Source of the DNA: an uncultured Clostridia bacterium
Lineage (GTDB): Bacteria; Bacillota; Clostridia; Oscillospirales; Acutalibacteraceae
Direction of reading: 5' to 3'
Assembly: GCA_947165615.1 (NCBI GenBank)
Contig: CAMVBD010000033.1
Coordinates: 1 to 8,919 of the forward strand
Length of the DNA stretch: 8,919 bases
The translations under genes were made by a program, and so were the position numbers. Within the stretch, counting starts at the first letter, position 1. Each line of letters starts with the position of its first letter. Below are positions 1-6,180 of the stretch, piece by piece. The notes beneath the pieces are model-generated. The model was not told the origin of the DNA. It saw only the letters and a list, made by a program, of their open reading frames with translations, and did no database searches.

Positions 1-621
1 GAACTTCGGGAACTCTCCTACATGGGCGCGACGGTTTTGCACGACGAGGCGATCTTTCCGGTGCGCAAGGCGCATATCCCGATCAACATCCGCAATACGA
101 ACATTCCGGAAAATCCCGGCACCATGATCGTGCCCAAGGCCCAGTCCAACGTCGTGGATACGGTCATTACGGGCGTTGCGGGCAAGCGCGGCATGACGGC
201 GATCAACATTGAAAAGGACATGATGAACTCCGAGATCGGCTTCGGCAAAAAGGTGCTGGAGGTTTTGGAGGAACACGACCTGTCCTTTGAACATCTGCCG
301 TCCGGCATCGACACCATGACCGTCATCATCAACTCCGCGTCGCTGACCGAATGCAAGGGGGCGCTGACGGCGGAGATCGTCAAAAAGGTGAATCCCGATT
401 CCATTACGGTCTCCGAGAATCTGGCGCTTATCGCCGTGGTCGGACGCGGCATGATCGGCACCGTCGGCTCCGCAGCCCGCGTGTTTGCTGCTTTGAGTCG
501 GCACGACGTCGACGTCAAGATGATCGACCAGGGCTCCAGTCAGCTGAGCGTCATCGTCGGCGTGGATGAGAAAAAATACGAGGACGCGATCCGCGCGATC
601 TACGAGGAATTCGTCAGATAA
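1..621 (+). CDS. lysC: Aspartate kinase, C-terminal part (5' end outside window)
   Basis: Aspartate kinase phosphorylates L-aspartate in the cytoplasm, the first step of lysine, threonine, methionine and diaminopimelate synthesis. The open frame runs in from the left edge; the ATG at 22 is internal, because the seven codons before it (ELRELSY) continue the family's conserved block. The 206 visible residues hold the end of the catalytic region (LSYMGATVLHDEAIFP, then a basic PVRKAHIPINIRNT stretch and ENPGTMI) and two ACT domains at about visible residues 54-115 and 142-206. The second contains the typical VGRGMIGTVGSAARVFAAL helix and the QGSS turn (177-180). ACT domains of this family bind lysine or threonine for feedback inhibition; which one applies here cannot be read from this fragment. 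The kinase active site lies outside the window. Only 9 bases separate its stop from dut, so the two are probably co-transcribed. Confidence 0.95.
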   Translation, partial: ELRELSYMGATVLHDEAIFPVRKAHIPINIRNTNIPENPGTMIVPKAQSNVVDTVITGVAGKRGMTAINIEKDMMNSEIGFGKKVLEVLEEHDLSFEHLPSGIDTMTVIINSASLTECKGALTAEIVKKVNPDSITVSENLALIAVVGRGMIGTVGSAARVFAALSRHDVDVKMIDQGSSQLSVIVGVDEKKYEDAIRAIYEEFVR

Positions 622-630
622 GGAGCAACC

Positions 631-1068
631 ATGGACGTACGCATCAAAAAACTCGATCCCCGCGCAAAGATCCCGACCTACGGCTCGGCGGACGCCGCCG
701 GAGCGGATCTGTACGCGCTTTTGGACGAACCGCTGACCATCGCCCCGCACGGGACGTTTTTGGTCCCGACGGGACTCTCCGTTGAGATCCCCGCCGGGAA
801 TATGGGGCTGATCTTCGCCCGCAGTTCCCTCGGGACGAAGCGCGGGCTTGCGCCGGCAAACAAGGTCGGGGTCATCGACGCCGATTACCGGGGACAGATC
901 ATGGTCTCCCTTCACAATCATTCCGATCATCCGCAGACGGTCGAGCCCTTTGAGCGCATTGCGCAGTTCGTGATCGTCCCGTTTATCCGCGCCGCTTTTC
1001 AGGAGACGGACGCCCTTTCCGACACCGACCGGGGCGAGGGGGGCTTCGGCTCCACCGGCACAAAATAA
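631..1068 (+). CDS. dut: Deoxyuridine 5'-triphosphate nucleotidohydrolase (dUTPase)
   Basis: This trimeric dUTPase hydrolyses dUTP to dUMP and pyrophosphate, keeping uracil out of DNA and supplying dUMP for thymidylate synthesis. The 145-residue length is normal and all five family motifs are present in order: AGADLYA (23-29), ARSSLGTKRGL (63-73), GVIDADYRGQIMVSL (80-94, with the catalytic-water Asp83 in the IDADYRG core), PFERIAQ (106-112) and the glycine-rich C-terminal arm RGEGGFGSTG near the end. The ATG at 631 has AAGGAG about six bases upstream, overlapping the end of the aspartate kinase gene, which supports this start. The gene sits between lysC and an MFS transporter with short gaps (9 and 27 bases), consistent with one operon. 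Nothing looks damaged. The function is near certain; any functional link to its neighbours is not evident. Confidence 0.97.
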   Translation: MDVRIKKLDPRAKIPTYGSADAAGADLYALLDEPLTIAPHGTFLVPTGLSVEIPAGNMGLIFARSSLGTKRGLAPANKVGVIDADYRGQIMVSLHNHSDHPQTVEPFERIAQFVIVPFIRAAFQETDALSDTDRGEGGFGSTGTK

Positions 1069-1095
1069 CAATCCGCATTCATCGAGGCAAATCCC

Positions 1096-2364
1096 ATGAC
1101 AAAAACAAAAACGAAATCCGTAAACATCGCAAAGCTTCTCGCGATCCTGTGCCCGCTGGTGTATTTCGCAAGCTATCTGACAAGAAAAGATTATTCCATC
1201 GTGCTGGAAGCCATTATCCAGAGCGAGCACATCGGCAAAGACGTCGCAGGCTTTGTTGAGACGCTGAGTCTGATCTCCTACGGAGCGGGACAGGTCATAT
1301 CCGGCATACTCGGCGACCGCTTCAAGCCGCAGAAGATGATCTCGGCAGGCCTTGCCGCAACAGCCGCGCTGAACGTCGCCATGCCCTTCTGCCCCTCGTC
1401 TTTCAGAGCAGTCGTGTGGTTTTTGAACGGTTTTGCACAGTCCATGCTTTGGCCGCCGATGGTTCGCATTTTGGCGGCGACCATGGACAAGCGCATGTAC
1501 GACGACACGTGCGTGAATACGAATATCGCGGGTATTTCCGGCACCGTGCTCATCTATCTCTCATCTTCCCTTTTGTGGATCGGTGTGTTCGACAACTGGA
1601 AGTTGACTTTCTTTGCGGACGCGGCAATTTCGGCTGTAATTCTTGCGGTGTGGATCGTCAGTTTCCGAAAGATCGACCCCGACGGGACGCTGTTCGGAAA
1701 AGAGCCGAAAGACCGGATCTCGGCGCAGGTCTCTGAAATACCTGCAAAAACGGAAAAACCGCGTCTGTCGCCTCGTCTGCTTTTCGGCTCCGGTTTCGTA
1801 TTTATCGCGCTGGGCATCATCCTGCAGGGCATGCTCCGGGACGGCATCACGGACTGGGTCCCCTCTTTTATCGCAAATACCTTCAGCCTGCAAAGCGACA
1901 AGGCGATCCTTAAATCCGTCGCGCTGCCGATCCTCGGCGTCGTCAGCCTGAAGATCATCGGCTTTATCAACAACAAATTCGTCAAGGAAGAGGTCCGCGC
2001 CGCCGGCGTCACGTTTGCGGTCGGCACCGCCTGCTGCGCCGCGCTTTTGGCGCTTTATACAAAGAACCAGTACGTTACGCTCTTCGCGTCTTCCGTGATC
2101 GTCGGGACCATGCACGCGGTAAACCTGTTCCTCGTCAGCATCGTCCCTTCCAAATTCGCAAAATACGGGCTGGTCTCCACGATGTCCGGCATTATCAATT
2201 CACTGACCTACGTCGGCTCCGCCGCAGCAATCTACGGGTTCGGCTTTATTTCGGAACATTTCGGTTGGAACGCCTGCGTGATCTCCTGGGTCGTCGTTGC
2301 GGCGCTTGGAACAGTCTCCTGCTTTATCGCGGTCCCCGCGTGGAAAAAGTTCAAGGCGAAATAA
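1096..2364 (+). CDS. MFS transporter of the organophosphate:phosphate antiporter (GlpT/UhpT-like) family
   Basis: A 422-residue inner-membrane protein with about 12 hydrophobic segments split by a polar central loop at about 191-228. The sequence fits the OPA family, whose members exchange sugar phosphates or glycerol-3-phosphate for inorganic phosphate. YLTRKDYS (27-34) aligns with the TM1 block of GlpT (YLVRKNFA), so Arg30 matches the phosphate-binding Arg45 of E. coli GlpT. MLRDGITDWVPSFI (246-259) matches the TM7 block, placing Arg248 at GlpT Arg269. GDRFKPQKM (73-81) is the MFS loop 2-3 motif, and WFLNGFAQSMLWPP (108-121) matches the GlpT TM4 block. Retention of both arginines supports a phosphorylated substrate, but the exact one is unknown; a UhpC-like sensor role is also possible. 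The start has only a modest GAGG site (about 1084-1087). It is the last gene before a strong terminator. Confidence 0.88.
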   Translation: MTKTKTKSVNIAKLLAILCPLVYFASYLTRKDYSIVLEAIIQSEHIGKDVAGFVETLSLISYGAGQVISGILGDRFKPQKMISAGLAATAALNVAMPFCPSSFRAVVWFLNGFAQSMLWPPMVRILAATMDKRMYDDTCVNTNIAGISGTVLIYLSSSLLWIGVFDNWKLTFFADAAISAVILAVWIVSFRKIDPDGTLFGKEPKDRISAQVSEIPAKTEKPRLSPRLLFGSGFVFIALGIILQGMLRDGITDWVPSFIANTFSLQSDKAILKSVALPILGVVSLKIIGFINNKFVKEEVRAAGVTFAVGTACCAALLALYTKNQYVTLFASSVIVGTMHAVNLFLVSIVPSKFAKYGLVSTMSGIINSLTYVGSAAAIYGFGFISEHFGWNACVISWVVVAALGTVSCFIAVPAWKKFKAK

Positions 2365-2382
2365 AAAGCATTTTCAAACGAA

Positions 2383-2435
2383 CATAAAAAAACAGGGACG
2401 CTCCCGTTTGGAAGCGTCCCGATTTTTTGTTTTTG
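2383..2435. terminator. Bidirectional intrinsic terminator between convergent genes
   Basis: An 8-bp perfect stem (GGGACGCT at 2395-2402, AGCGTCCC at 2413-2420) is followed by GATTTTTTGTTTTT on the plus strand and preceded by an A-rich run (about 2386-2394) that becomes a U-tract for minus-strand RNA. It lies 18 bases after the transporter stop and 2 bases after the dockerin hydrolase stop (allowing for the shared T-tract), so it should end transcription from both sides. Confidence 0.92.
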
Positions 2436-2436
2436 G

Positions 2437-4287
2437 TCAATGCTCAACGGGGAAATACCGTTCCAGCCCGACCGCGTAACGGAGGATGAGTCTTGCGTCC
2501 TCTGCGGTGATGGCGCCCTTGCCGTCCACGTTGCCGATCATTTCCATGATACGCGAAGCGACTTTGTCAAGGCCGACCGCTATACGGAGCGCCAGACGCG
2601 CGTCGGAAGCGGAAACATGGCCGTCGAAATCCAGGTCGCCGTAAACAAAGTTTTGCTCGTCGCCGGCTTTATAGGTGGAATAGGGAGAAATGACGTCGTC
2701 AACAAGTGAAGCCTGCAGGTACTGGGGATACTGCTCGTCCTGCCAGACGGTGCGCTGCGTGTCGGTGAAGACCAGCCACGAAACGAACGCCGCGGCGGTG
2801 GGGGCAAAGTACTCGTTGTGTCTGTGATTCTTGATAAACCAGGTGTTTTCGGGGAAGAAGCAGGTCGCGGCGTCCACGGCTCTGCCGGGTTCCATGTGGA
2901 TGTGGTTGCCGTTGGAGCAGCGGTTTTGCGTTTTCAGGCTGCCGTCGATGTCGCCGGTCCTGGCGCCGACGCCGGCGTACCGGGTCGCCTGGAAGCCGTC
3001 GGACTGCTCGTTGATCTGACTGGTCAGAGGCAGGATCTGCCGGTTGTACCCGGCGACGACGTTCAGGTTGACTCCGGAATTCTGAAGCGAGTTGAGCGTG
3101 ACTTCGGCGGCGTTCATGATCTCTCTGCCGTGGGCGATCTTTTCATTCAGCACAGGGTCGACCTCGTCGGTACCGAACAGAAAACTTCTTGCCGTTTCGT
3201 AATACTCCACGGGGATCGCCGCCCAGAGGCCAGGCATATTGCGCAGATAATACCGGAGTCCCTTGGAATAAATGTACTGATCGGACTGCTGCAGGATCTC
3301 CTTGTAGCCGGAGCCGAGTTTTTCAAACATCCCCTCGCCCTGGATAATGCTGGCGGCGCCGCGCAGAGCAAGCGTGGCGATCAGCGTGGAGTAGTTGGAC
3401 GTACCGAGCATGTTGCGGAACACGCCCGAAAACAGACCGGCGGGATCATCGCCGAGATAGCGCGCGAGCGCTTCCCCGAGATCTGCGCCCTTGATATTAT
3501 CGAGAACGTCGCCGATATCGAGCAAGGAGCCGAGGTCGTTGATGGAATCCTGAAGCGTGCGGACAAGTCTGCCGCTCATGACCGCGCCTATGATGGAGGA
3601 GCCGGTCACAAGAGAATCGAGCAGGACAAAGGAAGCAAGACTCTGTCTGGCGTGGTCCGCTTCGTAGTACGCGTAGGCGTTTGCGACGACGCCGCCGTAG
3701 CCGCGGGCGACGACGGACACGCGGGCGGCGCCCGTGTCGCGCTTGACCCAGTTGACGTAATCCTTCAGTTTCAGCCCGTTTTCCTTGACGTCCAGACGCC
3801 AGTCGTAGTTGAAGTAATAGATTTCGTCTGCGCTGATATGAGAGGCGGCGGCGGTCACGAAGGCCTTCATGTTGTCGTCATAGATGTACTCCTCCACGTT
3901 TGAGGACGCCGGACGGTTGAAGTTGATGACGCCGATGCGCGGATCGAGCGGTTCGCCCTGATTATTGAGTTGGATATTCGCAAAAATATCGTTGATCGTC
4001 GACACGATATTCGCGCTGCCCTTGGAAACATTTTCGGCGGATGAAAGAAGCCCCGACAAAATACTGGTCAGCCAGCCGGTCATTTTGTCGGATTGCACCG
4101 AAAAAGCCTCCCGGTTAACGTCGCCGGGCGTGTTGGGATTCTGGAAATAACGGATCTCCGTCATGTCCGGAATAAAGATAACGGGCGCATTCTGACCGCC
4201 GACGGCGATCGCCGGAACTGCGAGCGCAAAGCACAGGACGATGGTCAAAATCAGCGCGATCCATTTTTTTGCAAAGGAATCGTTCAT
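2437..4287 (-). CDS. Secreted alpha/beta-hydrolase-like protein with C-terminal dockerin; nucleophile serine apparently lost
   Basis: A 616-residue exported protein. Residues 1-28 form a signal peptide (basic start, hydrophobic core IALILTIVLCFALAV, then A-I-A). The central region resembles the lipase/LCAT-like alpha/beta hydrolases: a strand PVIFIPD (35-41), FNYDWRLD (159-166), a predicted helix and then VSVVARGYGGVVANAY (190-205). This last stretch sits where G-x-S-x-G is expected, but it reads A-R-G-Y-G-G, giving Gly196 in place of the nucleophile. A later FIKNHRHNEY block (484-493) could hold the histidine, and Cys457 and Cys476 could form a disulfide. The C-terminus is a dockerin: loop DLDFDGHVSASD (551-562) and a second loop NVDGKGAITAED (586-597), each followed by an ARLxLRxAVGL helix. 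The second loop has Lys where position 5 normally chelates calcium. The start is supported by AGGAGG at 4295-4300. The fold assignment is moderate; the dockerin is strong. The substrate is unknown and it may not be an enzyme. Confidence 0.85.
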   Translation of the reverse strand: MNDSFAKKWIALILTIVLCFALAVPAIAVGGQNAPVIFIPDMTEIRYFQNPNTPGDVNREAFSVQSDKMTGWLTSILSGLLSSAENVSKGSANIVSTINDIFANIQLNNQGEPLDPRIGVINFNRPASSNVEEYIYDDNMKAFVTAAASHISADEIYYFNYDWRLDVKENGLKLKDYVNWVKRDTGAARVSVVARGYGGVVANAYAYYEADHARQSLASFVLLDSLVTGSSIIGAVMSGRLVRTLQDSINDLGSLLDIGDVLDNIKGADLGEALARYLGDDPAGLFSGVFRNMLGTSNYSTLIATLALRGAASIIQGEGMFEKLGSGYKEILQQSDQYIYSKGLRYYLRNMPGLWAAIPVEYYETARSFLFGTDEVDPVLNEKIAHGREIMNAAEVTLNSLQNSGVNLNVVAGYNRQILPLTSQINEQSDGFQATRYAGVGARTGDIDGSLKTQNRCSNGNHIHMEPGRAVDAATCFFPENTWFIKNHRHNEYFAPTAAAFVSWLVFTDTQRTVWQDEQYPQYLQASLVDDVISPYSTYKAGDEQNFVYGDLDFDGHVSASDARLALRIAVGLDKVASRIMEMIGNVDGKGAITAEDARLILRYAVGLERYFPVEH

Positions 4288-4322
4288 ACCTCTTCCTCCT
4301 GAAGATACAATAATATATGATT

Positions 4323-4351
4323 ATTATATACTGGATGCAGAGGATTTGCAA
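4323..4351 (-). promoter_or_regulatory. Sigma-A-like promoter of the dockerin hydrolase gene
   Basis: On the minus strand, TTGCAA (4351-4346) and a perfect TATAAT (4328-4323) are separated by 17 bases. Eight consecutive T on the plus strand (4359-4366) give an A-tract just upstream of the -35 box, like an UP element. The leader to the ATG at 4287 would be about 30 bases and contains the AGGAGG site. Confidence 0.72.
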
Positions 4352-4409
4352 GAGGAAATTTTTTTTAGTATTTATTTATCGTTTATTTAGGTTTTTTATC
4401 TTATCCGCT

Positions 4410-4457
4410 AAAGAAACACGAAAGCAGAATTTGAAAGAAACACGAAAGCAGAATTTG
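4410..4457. repeat. Perfect 24-bp tandem duplication in the divergent promoter region
   Basis: Two identical, directly adjacent 24-bp copies (4410-4433 and 4434-4457), each beginning AAAGAAACACGAAAGC and ending AGAATTTG. The match extends one base further. The array ends 4 bases before the proposed -35 box of the plus-strand gene, where an activator site would be expected. It is noncoding on the proposed gene model. It may be a doubled regulator site or a recent slippage duplication. Confidence 0.95.
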
Positions 4458-4461
4458 ACTC

Positions 4462-4490
4462 TTGCCTTTTTATCCGAAATGGAGTATAGT
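4462..4490 (+). promoter_or_regulatory. Sigma-A-like promoter of the N-terminal dockerin gene
   Basis: TTGCCT (4462-4467) and TATAGT (4485-4490) are separated by 17 bases. Transcription would start near 4497, leaving a leader of about 60 bases before the ATG at 4558. The 24-bp tandem repeat lies immediately upstream of the -35 box. The -35 box matches the consensus at four of six positions, which suggests that an activator may help. Confidence 0.6.
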
Positions 4491-4557
4491 AGAAAAGAAA
4501 GGAGATTCCTCTTTCGGAGCGAACCCTTGAATTCCTATTTCAAAAGGAGAAGCAACT

Positions 4558-6021
4558 ATGAAAAAGAGCAAACTGCTTTTCACTCTGACGCTCACCCTTC
4601 TGCTGGTTTTGGCGCTGGCAGTCAGCGTCAGCGCTAAGACCAGAAAACTCGGCGACGTGGACGGCGACAGCAAGGTCACCGCGTCCGACGCCCGTCTGGC
4701 CCTCAGAGCCGCCGTGCAGTTAAACGATAACTTGGATGAAATCTCCACCAAAGCGGCAAACGTGGACGGCGACCAGAAGGTCACCGCATCCGACGCAAGA
4801 CTTATTCTGCGCGCAGCCGTCAACCTTGAAAAGATCGACGGCTCCCTGCATGAGCATGAGGCCGCCGCGCCGGTCAAAGAAAACGTTAAGGCCGCGACCT
4901 GCACCGCAGCAGGTACCTATGACGAGGTCGTGCGCTGCGCCGAATGCCGCGAAGTGCTGTCCTCCACCCCGAAGACGGAGCCGGCGCTGGGTCACTTAAA
5001 GACGATTGACGAAGCGAAGAGCACGTTCTCGCTGACCGGCGACAACCGTCTGGTTTATTCCTGCTCCCGCTGCGGCAAGACCGGCAACGAAGACGCGACC
5101 CTGCTTTACACCGGCAAGCTCACCAGTGAAAACAAACAGGAAAACGTGGACATCGTCAACCATTTCATCAACCTTACGAAGCCCGAGACCGCAAAGTTCC
5201 GCGCGCTGATGCACGATAAGACCGAAAGCAAGGTCAAGAGTTCCGAATTTGAAATGAACAACGCCATGAAGATCCTTCTGAAAGGGATCGGTACGATCGC
5301 CGGCGAGGACTTCGATCTGCCCACCGACGCAAACGGCTGGAGAGCCATGCTCAACGATATGACGAAGGACATGAATACCGAGACCAAGCGTCTTTCCATC
5401 ACAAGCGATATCACAAACGAAAACTACCCGCTGAAGGGCACTCCCCTTTCCAGCAAAATCGTCACGGAAGACCTGAAAGCGCTAACCGTTCAAATTGTTG
5501 ACCGCAGCGACTTCTTGAACGCCGTCCCCGCGAAACTCCCGGGTACGCGACTGGTGCAGCTTGACGCTTCCGGCACCCTTTGGTACTTTTCTCGTTATCT
5601 GAAGCCCGTTGACCGTTACGTCAAAGTCACTTACGCGCTGAATGATGAAAACCACAATTCCATCGAAACGCTTCAGCAGGGTTCCAATCTCGATCACATT
5701 TACGACCTTAACAAGAGTGATTTTAAGATGGAAGATTTCAATTCCGCCTTCGACGGAATGGAAGATCTGAACGCGGACGTCAACGCCAGTTCCTCCAACA
5801 AAATCAATACGAAGGGAACCGTCACCTACTACTTTGACGCGGAGACCGGCAAGCCGATGGGCGCCATTTATGACGTTGACATCGACACGGAAAACGCGTT
5901 CAGCATGTCCATTACGCTGAAAACGCTGACCCGGCCGCATTTCAAGGGCGCAGGCAACATCACCGCGAACTTCAGAACGCAGAATTACTACATCTTCGAT
6001 CCCACAGACATGCCCGTCTGA
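4558..6021 (+). CDS. Secreted protein with N-terminal dockerin, Cys-rich module and unknown C-terminal domain
   Basis: A 487-residue exported protein starting with a clear signal peptide (MKKSK, hydrophobic core, VSVSA, cleavage probably after residue 26). A dockerin follows directly: calcium loops DVDGDSKVTASD (33-44) and NVDGDQKVTASD (68-79), each with an ARLxLRAAV helix; both loops keep the acidic or polar ligands at positions 1, 3, 5 and 12. Next comes a cysteine-rich stretch with Cys115, C-x-x-C at 127-130, His146 and C-x-x-C at 169-172. It resembles the ATCTxxG...CxxC...LGH modules repeated in Firmicutes surface proteins and could bind zinc. Residues of about 185-487 match no family I recognise; they are polar, free of cysteine and of hydrophobic membrane segments, with strand-rich stretches such as TVTYYFDAETGKPMGAIYDV suggesting a beta-sheet fold. 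AAAGGAG (4543-4549) lies 8 bases before the ATG. It is divergent from the other dockerin gene, so shared control is plausible. The function is unknown. Confidence 0.9.
   Translation: MKKSKLLFTLTLTLLLVLALAVSVSAKTRKLGDVDGDSKVTASDARLALRAAVQLNDNLDEISTKAANVDGDQKVTASDARLILRAAVNLEKIDGSLHEHEAAAPVKENVKAATCTAAGTYDEVVRCAECREVLSSTPKTEPALGHLKTIDEAKSTFSLTGDNRLVYSCSRCGKTGNEDATLLYTGKLTSENKQENVDIVNHFINLTKPETAKFRALMHDKTESKVKSSEFEMNNAMKILLKGIGTIAGEDFDLPTDANGWRAMLNDMTKDMNTETKRLSITSDITNENYPLKGTPLSSKIVTEDLKALTVQIVDRSDFLNAVPAKLPGTRLVQLDASGTLWYFSRYLKPVDRYVKVTYALNDENHNSIETLQQGSNLDHIYDLNKSDFKMEDFNSAFDGMEDLNADVNASSSNKINTKGTVTYYFDAETGKPMGAIYDVDIDTENAFSMSITLKTLTRPHFKGAGNITANFRTQNYYIFDPTDMPV
4656..4796 (+). repeat. Two dockerin repeat copies, 105 bp apart, inside the plus-strand dockerin gene
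   Basis: The 36-base segments 4656-4691 and 4761-4796 are identical at 32 positions and encode the two calcium loops (VDGDxxKVTASDA). The spacing is exactly 35 codons, as expected for the duplicated F-hand of a dockerin. The close nucleotide match suggests that the two halves have been homogenised or recently duplicated. Confidence 0.85.
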
Positions 6022-6041
6022 TCCGACGAACAGATACGCAA

Positions 6042-6073
6042 AAGCCGCCTCCAAGGAGACGGCTTCTTTCTTT
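6042..6073. terminator. Hairpin terminator between convergent genes, probably bidirectional
   Basis: AAGCCG (6042-6047) pairs with CGGCTT (6060-6065), with an inner CTC/GAG pairing around a four-base loop. The plus-strand RNA has an A-C mismatch and is followed by CTTTCTTT, fitting the end of the dockerin gene (stop 6021). The minus-strand RNA replaces the mismatch with a G-U wobble and has a CUUG loop, followed by a short UUU run. It lies 15 bases after the micro-ORF stop, so it would also end the mutase transcript. Confidence 0.8.
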
Positions 6074-6080
6074 GTCTGAT

Positions 6081-6179
6081 TTACCAGCCGAAAACGGCGG
6101 ACAGCGCGACGGCGCCGACGGAGAGCAGCAGAAGGACTGCCAGCACGATCGCGACGATCTTGGCAAAGTTTCTGTTCAT
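6081..6179 (-). CDS. 32-residue hydrophobic membrane peptide (micro-ORF after the mutase gene)
   Basis: A short frame begins one base after the mutase stop codon and encodes 32 residues: a basic start (MNRNFAK), one long hydrophobic stretch (about residues 8-30, rich in Val, Leu, Ala and Ile) and a terminal Gly-Trp before TAA. It would make a single membrane helix with the N-terminus probably inside, or be a signal-like peptide. GAGG (6188-6191 read on the minus strand) lies 8 bases upstream within the last mutase codons, which suits translational coupling. The frame ends 15 bases before a terminator, so it fills exactly the space between the mutase and the end of the transcript. No family is recognised and the function is unknown. 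It is short enough for chance to be possible, but start, ribosome site and composition agree. Confidence 0.62.
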   Translation of the reverse strand: MNRNFAKIVAIVLAVLLLLSVGAVALSAVFGW

Positions 6180-6180
6180 C

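Noticed and set aside
22..24. ATG at 22 as the start of the aspartate kinase fragment
   Set aside because: Codons before it continue a conserved kinase block, so the true start is outside the window.
2818..3903. Long plus-strand open frame of 361 codons opposite the dockerin hydrolase gene
   Set aside because: It lies fully antisense to a gene with a signal peptide and dockerin motifs, has valine/glycine/aspartate-rich low-information composition typical of GC-rich shadows, and has no ribosome site.
4410..4457. The 24-bp repeat pair as a CRISPR remnant
   Set aside because: The copies are directly adjacent with no spacer, only two exist, and no cas gene is present.
4455..4460. TTGACT at the end of the tandem repeat as the -35 box of the plus-strand dockerin promoter
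   Set aside because: Its distance to TATAGT is 24 bases, too long; TTGCCT at 4462 has the proper 17-base spacing.
4498..4504. A second AAAGGAG ribosome-site-like sequence in the leader, possibly for a leader peptide
   Set aside because: No start codon follows at a usable distance and it lies almost at the predicted 5' end of the transcript.
4323..4557. Mobile element or insertion in the AT-rich gap between the dockerin genes
   Set aside because: No terminal inverted repeats, target duplication or transposase fragment; the composition is explained by two promoters and leaders.
5482..6054. Minus-strand frame of 190 codons opposite the plus-strand dockerin gene
   Set aside because: It is antisense to a well-supported coding region and runs across that gene's stop into the terminator; no recognisable domain.
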